Source of the DNA: Nostoc sp. TCL240-02
GTDB lineage: Bacteria > Cyanobacteriota > Cyanobacteriia > Cyanobacteriales > Nostocaceae
Assembly (NCBI RefSeq): GCF_013343235.1
Contig: NZ_CP040094.1
Location: forward strand, 7,435,001-7,499,000
Length of the DNA: 64,000 nucleotides
Reading direction: 5' to 3'
Shown here: piece by piece, positions 54,271 to 62,534 of the stretch
How positions within the stretch are numbered: the stretch's first letter is position 1
How the letters are laid out: every line of letters starts with the position of its first letter
Translations under genes and position numbers: made by a program
The notes under the pieces: generated by a model
Databases searched by the model: none
Told to the model about the DNA's origin: nothing
The model's input: only the letters and a program-made list of their open reading frames with translations

Positions 54271-54379
54271 GCTATGTCCTGATACAAATTAGGAATTAGA
54301 AGTATATTAACTCCTAACCGGAGGCGGAGCGTCTCCGGCTCCGCTCCTAATTCCTAATCTCTGACTATAGAAGTATAAT

Positions 54380-55426
54380 TTAAATGCCAGCATGACCTAG
54401 CGCTAAACCTGTTACCAGCATTCCCAGAACAAGGAACGGTTGGGCACTGGCTTGGTACTTAACATCATTCTTGACAGGATCGCGCAAGAAATACATATCT
54501 TGCAAGGTGATTTGCGGGATGATTAAGAGTACTAGTATTGTTGCATACAAATTCTCATGGATGCTGACGAGATAAGCTGCGATAAATCCTTGAAATACAT
54601 CAATTGTCACTACACAAATCCATGCCGCAGTAGTAATGCCAAACATTACAGGTAGTGAATTTAATCCTAGCTGGCGATCGCCTTCTACACTCTTAAAATC
54701 ATTAACAATGGCAATACCCAATCCAGCCAAGCTGTAGAACATTGTCAAAATCACAATTGTGGAATTGAGTTCACCAAATAAAGCGTGTCCTGTAGACCAA
54801 GGTAGGGTGATATAGCTTGCACCCAAGGCGTAACTACCTAGCCAGCCGTTTTGCTTGAGTTTCAGGGGAGGTGCAGAATAAATATAGGCGATAAAAGAAC
54901 CGATAATCGCGATCGCTGTAATTGTTGGGAATTCATGACCAGACCACACATCTAGCACAAATGCTAAACCATAGCCAGAAATCAGCAATACCCAAATCTG
55001 AATAATTACCTGGGATAGGGGAATTGCGCCAGAGGGAATCGGACGATAAGGTTCATTGATGGCATCGATTTCGCGATCGTAGTAATCATTGAGGATTTGG
55101 GTGTAACCTGTCATCAATGGTCCAGCCAGAAGCATACAGGTTAATACTTTCAACACATTTTCCAGTGTCCAAGTATAGTTACCCGAAGAAGCCGCACCAC
55201 AGACTACGCCCCAAATTAGGGGAATCCAGGTAATCGGCTTCATTAGCTGCAAACGAATTTTCCAAATTGAAGTTTCCCCAGCAGCAGCACCTTTCATCCC
55301 TAGTAGCTGCCTAGCTTTCGCATTGCGATCGGCAGATGCTATTGCTTGCTCATTTGGATTATTTACCACTGAGTCTAATGCCTCAGATGGGTTAGGGTTT
55401 GGGGTAATGGGAGTTGATTCTGACAT
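54380..55426 (-). CDS. chlG: Chlorophyll synthase
   Basis: The 348-residue UbiA-type prenyltransferase attaches geranylgeranyl or phytyl diphosphate to chlorophyllide in the last step of chlorophyll synthesis. The first Asp-rich motif is NDYYDREIDAINEPYRPIPS, and the second loop is DFKSVEGDRQLGLNSLPV. Eight to nine hydrophobic helices are visible, with a polar N-terminal 50 residues typical of ChlG. ATG 55426 gives the family length. It is a single gene on the minus strand. Confidence 0.95.
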   Translation of the reverse strand: MSESTPITPNPNPSEALDSVVNNPNEQAIASADRNAKARQLLGMKGAAAGETSIWKIRLQLMKPITWIPLIWGVVCGAASSGNYTWTLENVLKVLTCMLLAGPLMTGYTQILNDYYDREIDAINEPYRPIPSGAIPLSQVIIQIWVLLISGYGLAFVLDVWSGHEFPTITAIAIIGSFIAYIYSAPPLKLKQNGWLGSYALGASYITLPWSTGHALFGELNSTIVILTMFYSLAGLGIAIVNDFKSVEGDRQLGLNSLPVMFGITTAAWICVVTIDVFQGFIAAYLVSIHENLYATILVLLIIPQITLQDMYFLRDPVKNDVKYQASAQPFLVLGMLVTGLALGHAGI

Positions 55427-55440
55427 AATTTTTACTGATT

Positions 55441-55560
55441 AATTGGGAATTGGGAATTGGGCATTGGGCATTGGGCATTGGGCATTGGGCATTGATGATT
55501 AACTTTTCCCCATTCCCTACTCCTTATTTCCCATGCCCTATGCCCTATGCCCCATGCCCA
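55441..55560. repeat. GGGCATT / CCCATGC heptamer tracts
   Basis: TTGGGAAT and GGGCATT units (55441-55494) are followed by TTCCCCATTCCC and GCCCTATGCCCCATGCCC (55507-55560), forming an imperfect large inverted repeat in the chlG leader region. This may form a hairpin in the leader or between the two minus-strand genes. Confidence 0.85.
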
Positions 55561-55571
55561 TACCTGATAAC

Positions 55572-56672
55572 TTAAAACGAAATTATCAAATAATTATTCT
55601 GAAACTTTGCTCCAGCAACGGGTCTGCCACTTAAAGCCGGGGGTAGGGGAATATTCCGGCGCTGGTCTCCTGCTTCTACCGTGACTTCTGGCCCATATTG
55701 AGTAAGCTTGACTTGCTTTTTGTCAAAACCTGGCAAGAATAGGCGTACTTGACGATTGTGGATGTCTATTTCAATTGGTTTAGGAGCCTGTAGAGCTTGT
55801 GCTTCAAAGTTGGGTAATGCGTCTATCAGTGCTTGCCAGTCACCTGTTGGTGAGTCCGGAACGACGCTCACAGGTAGGGGGATAAATTCCTCTGGCAGAT
55901 TGACGTTTGTTTCAGGAGACACAAGCAGAACACCACCGACTGTTAAACCAATTTGTTGAGCGCTACCCCATAAATAACGAGCATTTGCTACGTCAATTGG
56001 ATCTCCTGTGGTCACTAAAAAAGCAGCAAGACGCTTCGGATCGGCAAGAGCGGCTCTCCCTTTTTCCAAGAAATTATTGACTTGGTTGGTAGGCCCTGCA
56101 AAATTATCTGCTGTCCAGTTGATATTAAAAAAGCTGCTAATTAGCGGTTGGATTAAGGGCGATTCAGTAATAGTCTTACCCAAATCGGAGTTGACAAATA
56201 ATTGCCTAAATCGCCGAACATACCAACTGAGAGATTCTGGCAAACCCAACATTCGCAACGTTAAAGAGTCACCCGTGCCATCGTAGACGATCGCATCATA
56301 TTTGCCACTGGCATCATATTCGCGGATAGCATTGAGGGCTAGGGCGTTGTCCATTCCTGGTAATACTACCAGTTCTTGACCAAAAACATCTTTGAAAATG
56401 GGTGTGCGGAGATATTGCGCTTCTAGTTTTTTCACTTCGTCCCAGTTACGCTCAAGCAGTACAGATGTTTTCAACTGTACCGCCTGTAACTTGGGAGCGA
56501 TCTCTTGAGGATCGACACCAATGGGAGTACCCAACAGGATTGACAATGTTGGTTCTGCTTGTCCTGCGAGGAGTACACGCTTGCCTTGACTTGCCAATGA
56601 TTTGGCGGCGGCGATCGCAATTTTGGTACGAGCGGTGCCGCCTTTGCCCAAAAATGTCAATATTAGAGTCAT
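55572..56672 (-). CDS. ArsA/GET3-like ATPase with HSP20-like C-terminus
   Basis: The 366-residue protein begins with FLGKGGTARTKIAIAAAKSL, a deviant Walker A in which the usual G-K-(S/T) reads A-R-T; then VLLAGQAEP, YDAIVYDGTGDSLTLRML, and VSPETNVNLPEEFIPLPV. The C-terminal 80 residues (PIEIDIHNRQVRLFLPGFDK, QYGPEVTVEAGDQRRNIPL) form a small HSP20/p23-like beta domain, as in a known cyanobacterial ArsA subfamily. A role in arsenite transport is unlikely without arsB; membrane-protein targeting or chaperone work is possible. It lies close behind chlG in reverse order on the same strand. Confidence 0.85.
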   Translation of the reverse strand: MTLILTFLGKGGTARTKIAIAAAKSLASQGKRVLLAGQAEPTLSILLGTPIGVDPQEIAPKLQAVQLKTSVLLERNWDEVKKLEAQYLRTPIFKDVFGQELVVLPGMDNALALNAIREYDASGKYDAIVYDGTGDSLTLRMLGLPESLSWYVRRFRQLFVNSDLGKTITESPLIQPLISSFFNINWTADNFAGPTNQVNNFLEKGRAALADPKRLAAFLVTTGDPIDVANARYLWGSAQQIGLTVGGVLLVSPETNVNLPEEFIPLPVSVVPDSPTGDWQALIDALPNFEAQALQAPKPIEIDIHNRQVRLFLPGFDKKQVKLTQYGPEVTVEAGDQRRNIPLPPALSGRPVAGAKFQNNYLIISF

Positions 56673-56791
56673 TGCTTGATTCCTATTTTCACCGCCGATC
56701 TTTTCAATTCCAACTTAGCACTCAACAAAGATTCTCAACCGGTGCTGGAAATTCAGATGCCAAGAAAAGCCCGGATCTGAGTTCTTTCCAA

Positions 56792-56983
56792 CTACACAGG
56801 TTTGATTTCATCTTCAAAAAACCAAGTGGAAGTATTGTCTTCAAACATTACGACGACACCGATTCCACCACCATCGGTAACTTTGTAGCCTTGGATGACA
56901 CCCACTTGCCCTAGTTTTTTTACAACTGGGGCAGAAACGCGATCGCGCAAACGAAACACTTTAACCTTTTGTCCGATTTCCAT
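56792..56983 (-). CDS. petP: PetP-like cytochrome b6f complex subunit (DUF2862)
   Basis: The 63-residue protein (EIGQKVKVFRLRDRVSAPVV, GQVGVIQGYKVTDGGGIGVV, DNTSTWFFEDEI) is an SH3-like small barrel matching DUF2862. That family includes PetP, a small cytoplasmic-side subunit linked to cytochrome b6f stability and linear electron flow in cyanobacteria. ATG 56983. It lies 119 bases upstream of the ArsA-like gene on the same strand. The symbol is moderately sure. Confidence 0.7.
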   Translation of the reverse strand: MEIGQKVKVFRLRDRVSAPVVKKLGQVGVIQGYKVTDGGGIGVVVMFEDNTSTWFFEDEIKPV

Positions 56984-57199
56984 GCCTGATTACAATGCAA
57001 CAAACCAGTCTCAGTGTAGCGGAATCCGTGACTCAGCTTTCACAAATTCAGGGGAGATGAGGGAGAAAATTCCAAACTTCTAACTTCTAAACTTTTGACC
57101 TAAGAACTTAAAATTAACAACCAAGGTAGCAAGGGTTTAATCTCCCCACTAAAATCTCGCGTCCTACCTTCTTCGCATCAAGATAAGTAAAAATACTCA

Positions 57200-57364
57200 A
57201 TGTTTGTCACAGCGCAACGAAGCGCAACAGCTAGAACCGTTGGTATAATTCAGAGGGTTGAGTGCCGAGTATCCAAAGAAAAAGCTGACCAAGAATGTCA
57301 ACGGGCTGAACGATTAGCTGAGTATTTGCGATCACAGGGAGTTGATCCAGATAGCTTTAGTTAA
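57200..57364 (+). pseudogene. C-terminal relic of a Uma2 gene
   Basis: A 54-codon frame codes VSKEKADQECQRAERLAEYL then RSQGVDPDSFS, matching the coiled-coil tail (...QRAERLAxxLRxxGIDPD) carried by many Uma2 proteins. The nuclease domain is missing. The ATG at 57200 may be accidental. It is a remnant, and the region around it (56984-57589) otherwise holds no gene. Confidence 0.65.
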
Positions 57365-57589
57365 GCAAAAACTTGCCCCATTCACAAACAAAGCAGTATT
57401 GCCGACAGAAATTATATTTGTAGTAAACACTTGGCAATAGCCGATTCATTGTACAATCACCAAGACAATTTAGATATTATTTTCTAGTACTGATATATTC
57501 TCTAAAGAATACAAGCAAGCATGTTTTCAAAGCTATAAAGCTTTATGGAGACAAATTAGGTGTGTAAATAGTGAACGAGGAAGCAAAAA

Positions 57590-58447
57590 TTGTTACAAAC
57601 AATGCGAGGATTTGTACGTAAAGCAGGGAGGCTCAGACGCATGCTCCCAGTCAACGAACACTTGTGGACAAAGTTTGACTTACTCAGAACTTTGGTGCGT
57701 CGGGATTTGGAGGCGCGGTATAAGGGTTCTGTTTTGGGCAATTTGTGGCCTCTACTAAATCAACTATCACAATTACTGATTTACACCTATGTGTTTTCGA
57801 TTGTGCTGAAAGTGAAGTTAAGTCTCAAAGGTTTACCAGAAAATAACTTCATCTTTGGTTTATGGCTGTTTGCAGGTTTACTTCCCTGGATTGCTTTTAC
57901 AGGGGGTTTGATGCAGTCTTCTGGTTCAGTCATAGCACAGCCAAACTTAGTCAAGAAGATTGTATTTCCCCTAGCTTTGTTACCGATTGTGCCAGTTTTG
58001 TCAACGTTTATTGAGAGTTCTTTTGGTTTAATGGCGTTGATTTTTTTTGTAGCGGTAACTTCTCATACTTTACATCCTACTTTGGCACTATTACCCTTGG
58101 TATGGCTAACCCAGTTATTACTAACAGCAGGATTGGGTTATTTAACAGCAGGGTTAACAGTATTTTTGCGAGATATACCGCAGACTTTAACAGTGATTTT
58201 AAATCTTTGGTTATATCTGACACCAATTGTTTATCCAGCGTCAGCAATTCCAGAAAAATGGCGGGGATTAGTATTTTGGTTAAATCCCATGACGGCTATA
58301 GCTGAAGTTTATCGCGACTTAATTTTACTTGGGGAGGTTAAACACTGGTATGAGTGGGGAGTTGCTACTGCGATCGCAGCGATCGTATTTTATTGTGGAT
58401 TTTCCATGTACAAACGTTTGCGTCCCGCCTTTGCTGATGTATTGTAA
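57590..58447 (+). CDS. Polysaccharide ABC transporter permease (Wzm-like)
   Basis: The 285-residue integral membrane protein matches ABC-2 permeases of O-antigen or teichoic-acid export: LLRTLVRRDLEARYKGSVLGNLWPLLNQL, then six helices, with VFLRDIPQTLTVILNLWLYLTPIVYP and WLNPMTAIAEVYRDLIL near the end. It forms a channel with the Wzt-like ATPase encoded next. TTG 57590 has a GAGGA site about 10 bases upstream; ATG 57602 is an alternative. It opens the surface-polysaccharide cluster. Confidence 0.9.
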   Translation: MLQTMRGFVRKAGRLRRMLPVNEHLWTKFDLLRTLVRRDLEARYKGSVLGNLWPLLNQLSQLLIYTYVFSIVLKVKLSLKGLPENNFIFGLWLFAGLLPWIAFTGGLMQSSGSVIAQPNLVKKIVFPLALLPIVPVLSTFIESSFGLMALIFFVAVTSHTLHPTLALLPLVWLTQLLLTAGLGYLTAGLTVFLRDIPQTLTVILNLWLYLTPIVYPASAIPEKWRGLVFWLNPMTAIAEVYRDLILLGEVKHWYEWGVATAIAAIVFYCGFSMYKRLRPAFADVL

Positions 58448-58509
58448 ACATGGCAAATTAATCACTTTTTAATCATGGTGTGAAAGTTCTGAGGATTGAC
58501 AGCAAAAGT

Positions 58510-59874
58510 ATGGGAGAAAAAATTGCAATTTCTCTAAAAAATGTCTCGAAGTGCTACAAGCGATATGCTCGTCCAGTTGATCGCCTAAAAGAACTGCTCT
58601 TACCAGGAAAAACCTATGCTCAAGAATTTTGGGCAGTACGGGATGTCTCATTTGAGGTGATCAAAGGTGAGACTATGGGCATTATCGGACGCAATGGTGC
58701 AGGAAAATCCACACTCCTGCAACTGATTTGCGGAACTTTAACCCCAACGAGTGGAGAACTGCAAGTTAATGGCAGAGTTGCAGCCCTACTGGAATTGGGT
58801 GCTGGTTTTAATCCAGAATTTACAGGTAGAGAAAACGTTTACATGAATGGCGCAATCATGGGCCTTTCTAGACAAGAAGTCGATGAACGCTTCGATCAAA
58901 TTGCTGCTTTTGCTGATATTGGAGATTTTATCGATCAGTCGGTTAAAACATATTCCAGTGGGATGTATGTACGGCTGGCTTTTGCCTCAGCAATTCATAT
59001 TTACCCTGATATTTTAATTGTGGATGAAGCTTTGGCTGTAGGAGATATGTTCTTTCAGGCAAAGTGCATGGCACGAATGCGTCAAATGATGGATTCTGGA
59101 GTTACAGTACTTTTTGTTAGTCATGATATCGGTTCGGTCAAAAGTCTTTGTCAGCGATGCGCTTTTATAGAACACGGTCAACTAATAAATATTGGAAAAG
59201 CTTCAATAGTCGTAAACAATTATTTAAATAATATTCGTAAAACTACTAATGATGAATTAAAAAAACAATTATTACAACAAGTTAAAAATGTAGAAATATC
59301 GCCTATAAAACTATTACAGCAGCCAAATCAAAATAATCGATTAAAAATAACATCAGCTTTTGAAATCTTAGTCAAAACTGATGAAGAAGTCAATTTTGGT
59401 GATAGTGCTTACCGTTATGGAGATGGCGGAGCAAAGTTATTAGATATAAAAATCTTGAATAGTCAACATGAAGTAACAGAGCAGTTAGATTACAAAGAAG
59501 ATTTTTATATTCAAGCTTCTATTTTATTTGAAAAAGATTTTTCTACTTTTTGTGCTGGATACTTAATTAAAGACTTAAAGGGAATTGAAATTATTGGTAG
59601 TACAACTACTACTGAAAATATTGATATGCCTGCTGTCCAAGCAGGAGAAGTATATATTATTGAGACTAAAACACTCAATATCTTAAATGATGGAATTTAC
59701 ACAATAGTTTTTGGAGTAGAATTACCAGTAATGCCTAATGAGCAACATATTTATTTAGATATAGTAGACAACTGTGTAGTCTTTAAAGTTAATGCTCCGA
59801 TAAATCCGATGTACCGATTTTGGTCAAGAGCTTATGCTCCTGTCACAATCGATTTCATGAAAATTAGCGAATAA
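58510..59874 (+). CDS. Polysaccharide ABC transporter ATPase with C-terminal Wzt domain
   Basis: The 454-residue protein has an ABC ATPase (about 1-245): Walker A IGRNGAGKSTLL, signature YSSGMYVRLAFA, Walker B ILIVDEALAVGD, His switch VSHD. Residues about 300-450 form a Wzt_C beta-sandwich (GDGGAKLLDIKILNSQ, YTIVFGVELPVMP) that binds the modified end of the glycan before export. The frame runs up to GTG 58480, but ATG 58510 gives the standard N-terminus. With the permease it exports an undecaprenyl-linked polysaccharide. Confidence 0.92.
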   Translation: MGEKIAISLKNVSKCYKRYARPVDRLKELLLPGKTYAQEFWAVRDVSFEVIKGETMGIIGRNGAGKSTLLQLICGTLTPTSGELQVNGRVAALLELGAGFNPEFTGRENVYMNGAIMGLSRQEVDERFDQIAAFADIGDFIDQSVKTYSSGMYVRLAFASAIHIYPDILIVDEALAVGDMFFQAKCMARMRQMMDSGVTVLFVSHDIGSVKSLCQRCAFIEHGQLINIGKASIVVNNYLNNIRKTTNDELKKQLLQQVKNVEISPIKLLQQPNQNNRLKITSAFEILVKTDEEVNFGDSAYRYGDGGAKLLDIKILNSQHEVTEQLDYKEDFYIQASILFEKDFSTFCAGYLIKDLKGIEIIGSTTTTENIDMPAVQAGEVYIIETKTLNILNDGIYTIVFGVELPVMPNEQHIYLDIVDNCVVFKVNAPINPMYRFWSRAYAPVTIDFMKISE

Positions 59875-59888
59875 ACTTTTTCGTCAAT

Positions 59889-60611
59889 ATGATTAGTAAA
59901 ACTGCTGTAGTAGAAACCAGTTTAATTGGGAATAATACAGAAATCAAAGATTTTGTAGTTATTGCTGCGGATGTCAGATTAGGAAATAATGTAATTATTC
60001 ATCCTCATGTAACTATTGAATCAGGCGTTGTCATTGGCAATGGGGTAGAAATATTTCCAGGAGCTTATCTGGGAAAAGAGCCAAAAGGAGCGGGTGCAAC
60101 CACAAGAAAGAATGAGTTTAGGAAACAGTTATTTATATATGATAATTGTTCTATTGGACCTAACTGTGTAATTTATTATGATGTTGAAATTGGTAGAAAT
60201 ACTTTAATTGGTGATAATGCTTCGATTAGAGAAAAAGTCACAATTGGTGAATTCTGTATTCTGAGCCGAGGGGTGACTATTAACTATAATACCAAGATTG
60301 GCAACCGAACAAAAATTATGGATCTAACCCACATTACAGGTAATTGTGAAATTGGTGATGATGTCTTTATTAGCGTGCTAGTTGCTACAACTAATGATAA
60401 TGCTATTGGAAAACTTGGATATGACGAACAACGTATTCAAGGGCCGAAAATTAGTAACAAAGTAGCTATTGGTGCAGGAGCTAATATTCTTCCTGGAGTA
60501 TACATTGGAGAAGATTCTATCATTGCTGCGGCATCCGTAGTCAACAAGGATGTTCCACCTGGAAAGATGGTTGCAGGTAATCCAGCAAGAGTGATAAAAA
60601 CTATTATTTAA
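59889..60611 (+). CDS. Hexapeptide-repeat acyltransferase
   Basis: The 240-residue protein is a left-handed beta-helix of about ten (I/V)GxxxxI hexapeptide turns (ADVRLGNNVIIHPHVTIESG, IGPNCVIYYDVEIGRNTLIG), ending in VVNKDVPPGKMVAGNPARVI. It resembles sugar N- or O-acetyltransferases that modify nucleotide sugars. Next to an FdtA-type isomerase it may acetylate a dTDP-amino-deoxysugar; that is inference. It begins 14 bases after the transporter ATPase gene. Confidence 0.85.
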   Translation: MISKTAVVETSLIGNNTEIKDFVVIAADVRLGNNVIIHPHVTIESGVVIGNGVEIFPGAYLGKEPKGAGATTRKNEFRKQLFIYDNCSIGPNCVIYYDVEIGRNTLIGDNASIREKVTIGEFCILSRGVTINYNTKIGNRTKIMDLTHITGNCEIGDDVFISVLVATTNDNAIGKLGYDEQRIQGPKISNKVAIGAGANILPGVYIGEDSIIAAASVVNKDVPPGKMVAGNPARVIKTII

Positions 60612-60620
60612 TATTCAATA

Positions 60621-61871
60621 ATGCTTCCAACCATCCAAACAGATATTAATAATCATAATCGTTTAGATGCACTACTCGCTCTGCGTGCTTTTGCATGTTT
60701 AATGGTAGTAATGACTCACTGTAATCCTCCTAGAAATGCGATTTTTTATAAAGGTTATGACCTGAGTTGGCTAACATTCAGTCCAGGTGGTGTAGGTGTC
60801 TGGATTTTCTTTTCTCTGTCAGGATACTTAATGGGTAAAGCTTTTTATACTGAACGTTACACTGCGGATGTTCCGGGGGTTATCAATTTTTGGCGTAACC
60901 GATTATTAAGAATCTGTCCTCTGTATTATTTTGCTGTATTGATTTTGGCTCTATTTGTTTATACCGATATTCTTAAAATAGAAAATTGGGGATATCTGTT
61001 TAGAATAATTACCTTTACATACAATCAGTCATTCCCACCAACATGGAATGGAGCAATGTGGTCTTTGTCAACAGAAGTACAGTTCTACATACTTGTTCCC
61101 TTCTTGTACATTTTTCTATTACAGCGTTTAGTTAGTAGAAAACAGTTTGTAATTATAGCTATTTTCATCATTTTTTTTACTTTTATTGTAAGGCTTATAT
61201 TTTGGATTAGCTTACGACATCAAATTAGTGAACAGATAAAATATGTAATTGAATATTCCTATACTCCATTAGTGACAAATATAGATTTGTTTATATGTGG
61301 TTTTATAGTGAATGGATTAATTTTTAATAATCAAAAAATGATAAAAATAAAAAAAATTAAAGAAATTAGAATTCCTCAATCATATATGAAATATTTTGCT
61401 ATTATTTTGCTTATTACTCTTTATATGTTGACTGCTCATCATTTATATTATCAAGAACTATGGAATTTACCAGAGCGTGCTGGTAAAGGTATAAGAACAT
61501 CTACAGCCTTTTTTATTTGGCAACCAATAACTGCATTAATCACATCTTTTTTCATATTCGTATTTGAGTTTGAAATGTATCAACCTTCAATCAAAAATGA
61601 AACTTTATCATTCAGTGCTATTTTAAGAAATCCATTAAGAGTTGTTGAGTTGTTTGGAAACATATCATATGGTGTCTACATCTGGCATATACCAATTATT
61701 ACGAAAATCAGTCCTATTTTGACATCACAAATTCCTATTGAAGCATTTTATATGAGATTAATTAATACTCTGGTTTTATCAACTTTATTAGCATCTATTA
61801 CATATTATGTAATAGAAGTTCCATTTAGTAGGTGGAAAACTTACCAAAAAATTGAAATGGTAAAATATTAG
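60621..61871 (+). CDS. Acyltransferase 3 family membrane protein (OafA-like)
   Basis: The 416-residue protein has 10 hydrophobic helices. It begins RLDALLALRAFACLMVVMTH, then FSPGGVGVWIFFSLSGYLMG, FWRNRLLRICPLYYF and MWSLSTEVQFYILVPF, all typical of acyltransferase 3. GNISYGVYIWHIPIITKI is the C-terminal signature. Such proteins transfer acetyl groups onto surface sugars in the membrane. It is AT-rich and lies 9 bases after the hexapeptide gene. Confidence 0.9.
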   Translation: MLPTIQTDINNHNRLDALLALRAFACLMVVMTHCNPPRNAIFYKGYDLSWLTFSPGGVGVWIFFSLSGYLMGKAFYTERYTADVPGVINFWRNRLLRICPLYYFAVLILALFVYTDILKIENWGYLFRIITFTYNQSFPPTWNGAMWSLSTEVQFYILVPFLYIFLLQRLVSRKQFVIIAIFIIFFTFIVRLIFWISLRHQISEQIKYVIEYSYTPLVTNIDLFICGFIVNGLIFNNQKMIKIKKIKEIRIPQSYMKYFAIILLITLYMLTAHHLYYQELWNLPERAGKGIRTSTAFFIWQPITALITSFFIFVFEFEMYQPSIKNETLSFSAILRNPLRVVELFGNISYGVYIWHIPIITKISPILTSQIPIEAFYMRLINTLVLSTLLASITYYVIEVPFSRWKTYQKIEMVKY

Positions 61872-61986
61872 TCAGTATTTATAAGGTGATAACTAGTAGA
61901 GAGCAGTAACCTTATTTAGTTTCAATTGGGAAACCGTTTAATATTCTTGCATCAAATTATTACGAATTATTTTTTAATCCGTATTT

Positions 61987-62415
61987 ATGATTGTTAACTG
62001 TAAAATCATTGATTTTCCTAAAATTGTTGATCCACGTGGCAACTTGACTTTTATCGAAGGTGGCAGGCATATACCCTTTGAAATTCAGCGAGTTTATTAT
62101 TTATATGATGTTCCTGGAGGTGCAGAACGCGGTGGCCATGCACATAAAGAGTTACAGCAACTGATTATTGCTATGTCAGGTAGCTTCGATATAGTTTTAA
62201 ATGATGGTTATGAGCAAAAACGCTACCATCTGAATCGCTCCTATTATGGACTCTACATCTGTCCGATGATCTGGAGAGAAATTGATAATTTCTCCTCCGG
62301 TTCTGTCTGTATGGTTTTGGCTTCTACTTTTTATGACGAAGCTGACTATTACAGAAATTACCATGAATTTATAGCAAATGTACGATTAGAAAGTGATGAA
62401 AGTACTATTTATTGA
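61987..62415 (+). CDS. FdtA-like dTDP-4-oxo-6-deoxyglucose 3,4-ketoisomerase
   Basis: The 142-residue cupin (WxcM/FdtA type) shows DPRGNLTFIEGGRHIPFEIQ, RVYYLYDVPGGAERGGHAHK (His-Ala-His active site) and LQQLIIAMSGSFDIVLNDG. FdtA converts dTDP-4-keto-6-deoxyglucose to the 3-keto isomer, on the way to 3-amino-3,6-dideoxy sugars. An aminotransferase would be expected but is not in the window. It points to an amino-deoxysugar in the exported glycan. Confidence 0.88.
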   Translation: MIVNCKIIDFPKIVDPRGNLTFIEGGRHIPFEIQRVYYLYDVPGGAERGGHAHKELQQLIIAMSGSFDIVLNDGYEQKRYHLNRSYYGLYICPMIWREIDNFSSGSVCMVLASTFYDEADYYRNYHEFIANVRLESDESTIY

Positions 62416-62534
62416 TTTACAAGCTTGCGATCTCAAACTTAAAAATAAAGACTCAGATTTCCCATATAAAATTCGTTATCTAAAAAATTAATCAATTCAA
62501 GCATTAATAACAACTTTAGTATAAGGATTTGTAA

